Assembly (NCBI GenBank): GCA_036268075.1
Contig: DATAUV010000140.1
Coordinates: forward strand, 44,164-108,163
Source: DATARH01 sp036268075
Lineage (GTDB): Bacteria > Pseudomonadota > Alphaproteobacteria > ATCC43930 > CGMCC-115725
Reading direction: 5' to 3'
DNA: 64,000 bases
Shown in pieces: positions 59,071 through 64,000 of the stretch (position 1 is its first letter; each line of letters opens with the position of its first letter). A program made the translations under genes and the position numbers. Below the pieces are notes generated by a model that did not search any database, had not been told where the DNA came from, and saw nothing but the letters and a program-made list of their open reading frames with translations.

Positions 59071-60438
59071 ATGAAAACCTTCGTTCGCTGCGGCCAGTTG
59101 TTCGCCGGAGACGACGATTCGGCGCAGAAGGGCGCCCTGCTCGTCTATGACCCCGAGGGCCGGATCACCTATGCCGGCTCCGACAAGGGGGCGCCGAAGC
59201 AGGGTAAGGACGACCGGGTGATCGACCATTCGGGCCAGTTCGTGATGCCGGGTCTGATCGACGTCCACACCCACCTCGCCTATGGCAACGCCAAGACCGA
59301 GGAGGATATCGACCTCTACAGCCCCCTCGAATTCCGCACCCTCAGGGGCATGTTCTTCGCGCAGAAGTGCCTGGCCGCCGGCTATACCGCGCTGTGCTCG
59401 CCTGGCGACGCGGGGCAGATCAGCCTCTCGATCCGCAACGCCATCGATGCCGGGCTCTTTGACGGGCCGCGCGTGATGGCGGCGGGTCCGTACATCACCT
59501 CGCACCAGGGCCTCACCGACTGGTACCCGACCTGGATCGGCGCGCCGACGACCTCGATCGGCCGGTTGGTGACGACGGTCGCCGAGGCGATCGAGGAAAT
59601 CCGGGTTCAGGTCAAGAACGGCGTCGACTGCGTCAAGATCGCGATGGACGGCATCCAGCGCCGGCCCGATGGCGAGTTGATAGCCGCGTTCACGCAGGAA
59701 GAGACCGACGTGATGGTCCGCGAAATCCACCGCCAGGGCAAAAAGGCGGTGGTTCATGCAGTCGGACGCGAGGCGACGCTGTACTCGGCCCGCGCCGGCG
59801 TCGACCTCATCTTCCACGCGTTCTTCTCCGACGACGAATGCATCGCCGCGATGAAGAAATCGGGCAGCACGGTCTGCCCGACCCTGACCCAGCCGAAAAA
59901 CGTCATCGAGTTCACCCAGCCGCACGAACCCGCCGGCCAAAAGGGCAGGCCCGAGGCGACCCTGCGGCGCTACCAGACCGGCTGCAAGAATTTGAAGAAG
60001 GTGATCAAGGCGGGCATCCCGTTCCTGACCGGCACCGACACCGGCTTTGCCGTGACGCCTTACGGCGAATGGAATGCGCGCGAGCTCGAGCTCTTCGTCG
60101 ACGATCTTGGTTTCTCCCCCGCCGCTGCCTTGCGTGCGGCGACGCAGGTCAATGCCCGGTTCATGAGCCGCGGCGACGACATCGGCGTGCTGGAGCCGGG
60201 CCGCCTCGCCGATTTCACCGCCTGGGACGGCTCGCCGCTCAAGGATATCGGCATCCTCCAGGACCGCCGCCGGCTGCGCGGCGTGTACCTTGCCGGGCGG
60301 GAGATGCGGATCGAGGATCGCCCCTACGACCCGCGCAAGGTCACCGATTTCTCGCTCGCCAACTGGACCGACCTCTACACCCAGGCGCGCGTCGCCGAGT
60401 TGCGGGGCGACCGTCGCCGGCTCGAAGCCGCCGAGTAG
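59071..60438 (+). CDS. amidohydrolase (imidazolonepropionase/prolidase-like)
   Basis: A 455-residue metal-dependent amidohydrolase. GQFVMPGLIDVHTHLAYG has the HxH pair; a Lys in VDCVKIAMDGI could be the carboxylated bridge; KKAVVHAVGREA and LIFHAFFSDD give His ligands; TGTDTGFAV gives the final Asp. C-terminal beta sandwich with VLEPGRLADFTAWDGSPL. AAAGGAG precedes the ATG at 59071. Substrate unknown; follows a ring-cleavage dioxygenase. Confidence 0.85.
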   Translation: MKTFVRCGQLFAGDDDSAQKGALLVYDPEGRITYAGSDKGAPKQGKDDRVIDHSGQFVMPGLIDVHTHLAYGNAKTEEDIDLYSPLEFRTLRGMFFAQKCLAAGYTALCSPGDAGQISLSIRNAIDAGLFDGPRVMAAGPYITSHQGLTDWYPTWIGAPTTSIGRLVTTVAEAIEEIRVQVKNGVDCVKIAMDGIQRRPDGELIAAFTQEETDVMVREIHRQGKKAVVHAVGREATLYSARAGVDLIFHAFFSDDECIAAMKKSGSTVCPTLTQPKNVIEFTQPHEPAGQKGRPEATLRRYQTGCKNLKKVIKAGIPFLTGTDTGFAVTPYGEWNARELELFVDDLGFSPAAALRAATQVNARFMSRGDDIGVLEPGRLADFTAWDGSPLKDIGILQDRRRLRGVYLAGREMRIEDRPYDPRKVTDFSLANWTDLYTQARVAELRGDRRRLEAAE

Positions 60439-60456
60439 CCGGGCGATAACCGGGCC

Positions 60457-60912
60457 ATGCCGGAGATCGTCCCGGATATCGCCAACGCCAAGCTGAAGCG
60501 CCTGTACGAGTACTGGGCGACAAAGCGCGGCGACCGCCGTTTCCCGGCGCGGGCCGATATCGACCCGGTCGACATGGCGTTTGCCCTCGGCAACGTGATC
60601 CTGGCCGAGGTCTTGCCCGAGACGCCGCCGCGCTTCCGCATCCGCCTCCACGGCACCACGCTGACCCGGCGGGTCGGCTATGACCTGACCGGCAAGATGC
60701 TCGACGAGATGCCGGTCCCCGAATTCCGCGACCTCTCGACGCGCAGCTTCACCAAGGTCGCGCAAACCGGCGAGCCGCTGCACGTGCTCGCCGACCGGCT
60801 CGTCGACGCGCGGATGCAACGCTACGAAGCGATCCTGATGCCGCTGTCGAGCGACGGCCAGCGGGTCGACATGCTGCTGGTGGGGTTGAGCTACGACGGC
60901 GATTTGCGGTGA
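60457..60912 (+). CDS. PAS-family (PAS_5-type) single-domain protein
   Basis: A 151-residue protein of the alphaproteobacterial PAS_5 type: LKRLYEYWATKRGDRRFPAR, MAFALGNVILAEVLPETPPRFRIRLHGTTLTRRVGYDLTGK. No output domain. Overlaps the HAD gene by GTGA. Function unknown; members are often sensors or adapters. Confidence 0.75.
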   Translation: MPEIVPDIANAKLKRLYEYWATKRGDRRFPARADIDPVDMAFALGNVILAEVLPETPPRFRIRLHGTTLTRRVGYDLTGKMLDEMPVPEFRDLSTRSFTKVAQTGEPLHVLADRLVDARMQRYEAILMPLSSDGQRVDMLLVGLSYDGDLR

Positions 60913-61547
60913 GGCCGCGCCTCGTCGTGTTCGATGTCGGCGAAACCCTCGTCGATGAAACCCGCATGTGGGGCGAGTGGGCGGACTGGCTCGGCGTCAC
61001 CCATCTCACGTTCTTCGCGGCGCTGGGCGCGGTAATCGCCGCCCGCCAGCATCACCGCGAGGTCTACGGGCTGGTCCGCCCCGGGATCGACATCGCCGCC
61101 GAGCGGGCTGCGCGTGGCGACGGCATGACCCGGATCGAGGCCCGCGACCTCTACCCTGACGCGGTGCCGACTCTCAAACGCCTGCGCGCGGCCGGCTATC
61201 GCATCGGCCTCGCCGGCAACCAGCCTGCCGACGCCGAGACGCAAATCCGCGCGCTCGGCCTGGAAGTCGATTTCGTCGCCTCGTCGGCGCGCTGGGGCGT
61301 CGAGAAGCCGGACCCGAAATTCTTCCAACGGATCATCGCCGAATCCAGTACGCCGGCGGGCGAGATCGTCTATGTCGGCGACCGGCTCGACAACGATGTG
61401 TTGCCCGCGATCGCGGCGGGGATGACCGGCGTTTTCCTGCGCCGCGGGCCATGGGGCGTGATCCACGCCGCCTGGCCCGAGGCGGTCCGCGCGCATCTCC
61501 GCCTCGAAACCCTCGACCAATTGCCGGCGGCCCTGGAGCGGCCATGA
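60909..61547 (+). CDS. HAD-superfamily hydrolase
   Basis: A 212-residue HAD protein: LVVFDVGETLVDETRMWGEW (motif I, but Asp-x-Gly rather than DxDxT; the second Asp is replaced), GLAGNQPADAE (motif II region), GVEKPDPKFFQRI (motif III Lys), and YVGDRLDNDVLPAIAAGM (motif IV). Loss of the second Asp of motif I would affect ordinary phosphatase acid/base chemistry. GTG start. Overlaps the MR/MLE gene by ATGA. Confidence 0.8.
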   Translation: MRPRLVVFDVGETLVDETRMWGEWADWLGVTHLTFFAALGAVIAARQHHREVYGLVRPGIDIAAERAARGDGMTRIEARDLYPDAVPTLKRLRAAGYRIGLAGNQPADAETQIRALGLEVDFVASSARWGVEKPDPKFFQRIIAESSTPAGEIVYVGDRLDNDVLPAIAAGMTGVFLRRGPWGVIHAAWPEAVRAHLRLETLDQLPAALERP

Positions 61548-62674
61548 AAATCGTCGACGTCAAGACCTACGTCCTCGAGGCAAAGCTCAATGAACCCTTC
61601 GCCTACTCGCAGGCGTGGTACGAGACGCGCGGCGCCTGCCTCGTCGAGATCGTCGGCGAGGACGGCAACAGCGGCTGGGGCGAGGCGTTCGGCCCGGCCC
61701 GGCTGACCGCGCCGATCGTCGAGTACTACAAGCCGCTGCTCATCGGCGAGGACGCGCTCGCCACCGAGCGGCATTGGCAGTCGCTTTACAACCGGCTGCG
61801 CGACCACGGGCAAAAGGGCCTCGCGATCGAGGCGCTGAGCGCGGTCGACATCGCACTGTGGGATTTGAAGGCTCGGCATCTCGGCGTTTCGGTCGGCTCG
61901 CTGCTCGGCGGCCCGTTGCGCACCAAGGTCGAGGCCTACGCGACCGGGTTCTACCGAAAACGTGGCGGCGACCCGATCGGGTATCTCGTCGAGGAGGCGC
62001 GCGAGCGGGTCGCGCAGGGCTTTACCGGGATCAAGCTCAAGCTCGGCTTCGGCATGGACGACGACATCCGCCTCTGTCACGCGGTGCGGCGCGCGGTCGG
62101 CGACCGGCTCTCGATCATGATCGACGCCAATCATGCCTATGACGCCACCGGCGCGATCGCGCTCGGCCGCCGCATCGAGGAATTGAACATCGCCTGGTTC
62201 GAGGAGCCGGTGCCGCCGGAGGACCTCGCCGGGTATCGCGAGGTGAAGTCGGCGCTCAAAATCCCGATCGCCGGCGGCGAGGCCGAATTCACCCGCTGGG
62301 GGTTCCGCACGCTGATCGCCGACCGCTGCGTCGATATACTCCAGCCCGACATCGCCGCGGCCGGCGGCATCTCCGAGACCAAAAAGATCGCCGACATGGC
62401 CAATGCGTTCGGGGTGCGGGTCAACCCGCATGTCTGGGGCACGGCGGTGGCGCTCGCCGCGTCGCTGCAGCTCATCGCCAGCCTGCCGCACAACCCGCCG
62501 GGGCTGCACCCGATCGAGCCGCTCCTCGAATTCGACCAGTCCGAGCACCCGATCCGCTTCGCCGTCTCGACCGCGCCGATCGTCCAGCGCGACGGCTGGG
62601 TTGCGATCCCGGACGGGCCGGGCATCGGAATCGAGATCGACCGCGACGCGCTGACGCGATTCAAGGTTGCGTGA
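61544..62674 (+). CDS. mandelate racemase/muconate lactonizing enzyme family protein
   Basis: A 376-residue enolase-superfamily enzyme: KIVDVKTYVLEAKLNEPFAY at the N-terminus, FTGIKLKLGFGMDDD (KxK motif) near residue 165, IMIDANHAYDA (first metal Asp), WFEEPVPPED (Glu), AGGEAEFTRWGFR (Glu), VDILQPDIAAAGGISETKKI, and NPHVWGTAVALAAS (catalytic His). Likely an acid-sugar dehydratase or a cycloisomerase. Coupled to the HAD gene. Confidence 0.85.
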   Translation: MKIVDVKTYVLEAKLNEPFAYSQAWYETRGACLVEIVGEDGNSGWGEAFGPARLTAPIVEYYKPLLIGEDALATERHWQSLYNRLRDHGQKGLAIEALSAVDIALWDLKARHLGVSVGSLLGGPLRTKVEAYATGFYRKRGGDPIGYLVEEARERVAQGFTGIKLKLGFGMDDDIRLCHAVRRAVGDRLSIMIDANHAYDATGAIALGRRIEELNIAWFEEPVPPEDLAGYREVKSALKIPIAGGEAEFTRWGFRTLIADRCVDILQPDIAAAGGISETKKIADMANAFGVRVNPHVWGTAVALAASLQLIASLPHNPPGLHPIEPLLEFDQSEHPIRFAVSTAPIVQRDGWVAIPDGPGIGIEIDRDALTRFKVA

Positions 62675-62747
62675 GCGGCGGCTTGCCGCGCGGTATTCCG
62701 CACCCGACATCAGGGAGGCGCCCACGGAACGGTGCGGGGGACCTGAA

Positions 62748-63941
62748 ATGCCGCGAGACCCGCGCGAGCCCACTTCGTCGCCGGATCTGCTCGCCCGTAC
62801 CGGCGACTGGCTGATCCGCGACGCCCGCTTCCTGCCGGGCAACAAGGAAATCCTCCAGCATTTCTGCGAGCGCGTCGCCGGCGCCGGCATACCGATCGAC
62901 CGCGTCTCGCTGCACCAGGTCGCGTTTCACCCGCAATATCGCGGCGTCGCGCGGGTGTGGTGGTCCGACAAGCCGATGGACGAGCTGTTCTTCGACCACG
63001 GCATCGAGAAAACCCGAACCTATCGGCAAAATCCGCTGCGCCCGGTGATCGAGGAAGGGCAGACCGTCGAGTACCGGCTCGACGGCAACGACACCGATTT
63101 CCCGTACCCGATTCTCGGCGAATTGCGTGAAAAGGGCTTCACCCATTACGTGATTGCGCCGCTGCGCTATGCGATCGGCATCACCAACGGGTTCTCGTGG
63201 TCGACTAGACGCCCCGGCGGGTTCACCCCGGATGAGATGCGGTTCTTCCACGGCATCCTGGCGCCCTATGCCGCGGTCGCTGAGCTAAAGGCGCTGCGCC
63301 GGTTCATAGGCGGCATCCTCGAAACCTATGTCGGCACCGAGGCCGGCAAGCTGATCCTCGACGGCCAGGTCCAGCGCGGCGACACGCGGGCGATCACGGC
63401 GGCGCTGATGCTGGTCGATCTGCGCGACTTCACCGCGATGTCCGATCGGCTCAGTCCGCGCGCCGTGATCCGCACGCTCAACCAGTATTTCGATTGCGTA
63501 ATGCCGCCGGTCCATGAACAGGGCGGCGAGGTTGTCGAGATCATGGGCGACGGAGTGCTCGCGATCTTTCATCACGGCCCCGATCGCACCGCCGCCGAGG
63601 CCTGTGAGTCGGCACTCTCCGCCGCGACCGCCGGGCTCGCCGCGCTCGACGAGCGCAACCGCCGCCACCCGGCGACCCCGCTGCGCGCCGGAATCGCGCT
63701 CCATTACGGCACGGTGTCCTACGGCAATATCGGCTCGGGCAACCGGCTCGACTTCACCGTCATCGGCCCCGATGTCAACATGACCAGCCGCATCGAGCGC
63801 CTGTGCCGCGAGCTCGACCGCCAACTCATCACCTCCGAGGTCTTCGCCGAAACGGTCCACCGCCCGATGTGGGAGATCGGCCATTTCGAGCTGCGCGGCT
63901 TCGCCAAGATGCAGCGCCTGTTTGAGTTGCCCCCGGTGTGA
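62748..63941 (+). CDS. class III adenylate/guanylate cyclase with N-terminal sensor-like region
   Basis: A 397-residue protein. Residues 1-200 form an unassigned sensor-like region (DWLIRDARFLPGNKEILQHF, GFTHYVIAPLRYAIGITNGF, perhaps GAF-like). The cyclase domain from about 215 has LMLVDLRDFTAMSDRL (metal Asp), VVEIMGDGVLAIF (second metal Asp) and LDFTVIGPDVNMTSRIERL with the Asn and Arg of the transition-state site. Predicted to make cAMP or cGMP. Start at 62748 (MPRDPREPTSS). Closes the rightward series. Confidence 0.85.
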   Translation: MPRDPREPTSSPDLLARTGDWLIRDARFLPGNKEILQHFCERVAGAGIPIDRVSLHQVAFHPQYRGVARVWWSDKPMDELFFDHGIEKTRTYRQNPLRPVIEEGQTVEYRLDGNDTDFPYPILGELREKGFTHYVIAPLRYAIGITNGFSWSTRRPGGFTPDEMRFFHGILAPYAAVAELKALRRFIGGILETYVGTEAGKLILDGQVQRGDTRAITAALMLVDLRDFTAMSDRLSPRAVIRTLNQYFDCVMPPVHEQGGEVVEIMGDGVLAIFHHGPDRTAAEACESALSAATAGLAALDERNRRHPATPLRAGIALHYGTVSYGNIGSGNRLDFTVIGPDVNMTSRIERLCRELDRQLITSEVFAETVHRPMWEIGHFELRGFAKMQRLFELPPV

Positions 63942-64000
63942 TGGGCCTCGCGCCGCTCAATTCATTCGGCGAATTCCGTGCTGCGAATTCCGTGCCGTAG
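63942..64000. other. end of window, no feature
   Basis: About 60 bases after the cyclase stop contain a direct repeat GCGAATTCCGTGC but no supported gene. Confidence 0.4.

Noticed and set aside
63941..64000. A 19-codon open frame overlapping the cyclase stop and ending exactly at the window edge
   Set aside because: No ribosome-binding site, includes a simple direct repeat, too short to support.

Overview
The window is GC-rich, densely packed chromosomal DNA, most likely from a soil or freshwater alphaproteobacterium of the Rhodospirillales/Rhizobiales type. The grounds are the hemD / mitofilin-like / hemY run, the ligase-associated pair pdeM and DEXH helicase, a hopanoid RND transporter (hpnN), a two-half chromate transporter, and a large stock of acyl-CoA and aromatic catabolic genes. 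No rRNA, phage, complete insertion sequence or CRISPR array is visible. There is one tRNA gene, tRNA-Thr(CGT).

Layout. 0-0.8 kb: start of a leftward gene at the edge, then a vapBC pair. 0.8-2.9 kb: leftward CoA operon (enoyl-CoA hydratase/isomerase, MaoC hydratase, CitE-like lyase). 3-5 kb: molybdopterin oxidoreductase. 5.3-9.6 kb: a visibly more AT-rich surface-polysaccharide segment (membrane protein, glycosyltransferase, O-antigen ligase/polymerase), probably acquired. 9.6-12 kb: flavin monooxygenase plus class III extradiol dioxygenase. 12-17.5 kb: GNAT, Tat-exported sugar-type binding protein, DUF35 plus thiolase-fold pair, amidohydrolase. 17.6-21.4 kb: second vapBC, LLM oxidoreductase, MOSC, TPR protein, tRNA. 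21.5-24.6 kb: hemD / mitofilin-like / hemY. 24.7-29.5 kb: MmgE/PrpD, SIMPL, thiE and GMC oxidoreductase rightward, with a small membrane protein leftward. 29.5-35.5 kb: decayed MFS fragment, sulfatase, MFS transporter, tcuA, bioB. 35.7-40.2 kb: ClC channel and hpnN. 40.3-41 kb: MNT/HepT toxin-antitoxin pair with a frameshifted toxin. 41-51.5 kb: cysQ-like phosphatase, CVNH lectin, hydrolase, VOC protein, pdeM, helicase, quinone oxidoreductase, CoA-transferase, PAS protein, chrA halves. 51.6-58 kb: comEC, SMP-30, an odd Rieske protein, and a DUF3300 protein with a long His-Pro repeat tail. 58-64 kb: rightward catabolic/signalling series (two-domain VOC dioxygenase, amidohydrolase, PAS, HAD, enolase-superfamily enzyme, class III cyclase).

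The metabolic genes fit ring opening (extradiol dioxygenases, Rieske protein), hydrolysis (amidohydrolases, alpha/beta hydrolase, SMP-30 lactonase) and CoA-ester breakdown, but no single complete pathway can be read out.

The most striking non-coding feature is at least six families of palindromic dispersed repeats, 15 copies in 64 kb. They lie mainly at gene ends. Three of them have been absorbed into coding frames, giving repeat-encoded C-terminal tails on the molybdopterin oxidoreductase, BioB and the helicase. Other points to follow up: an 11-bp hairpin that would hide the ribosome-binding site of the MFS gene after tcuA, a thiolase-fold protein without the usual nucleophilic cysteine next to a DUF35 partner, and a Rieske protein that appears to lack its catalytic iron ligands.
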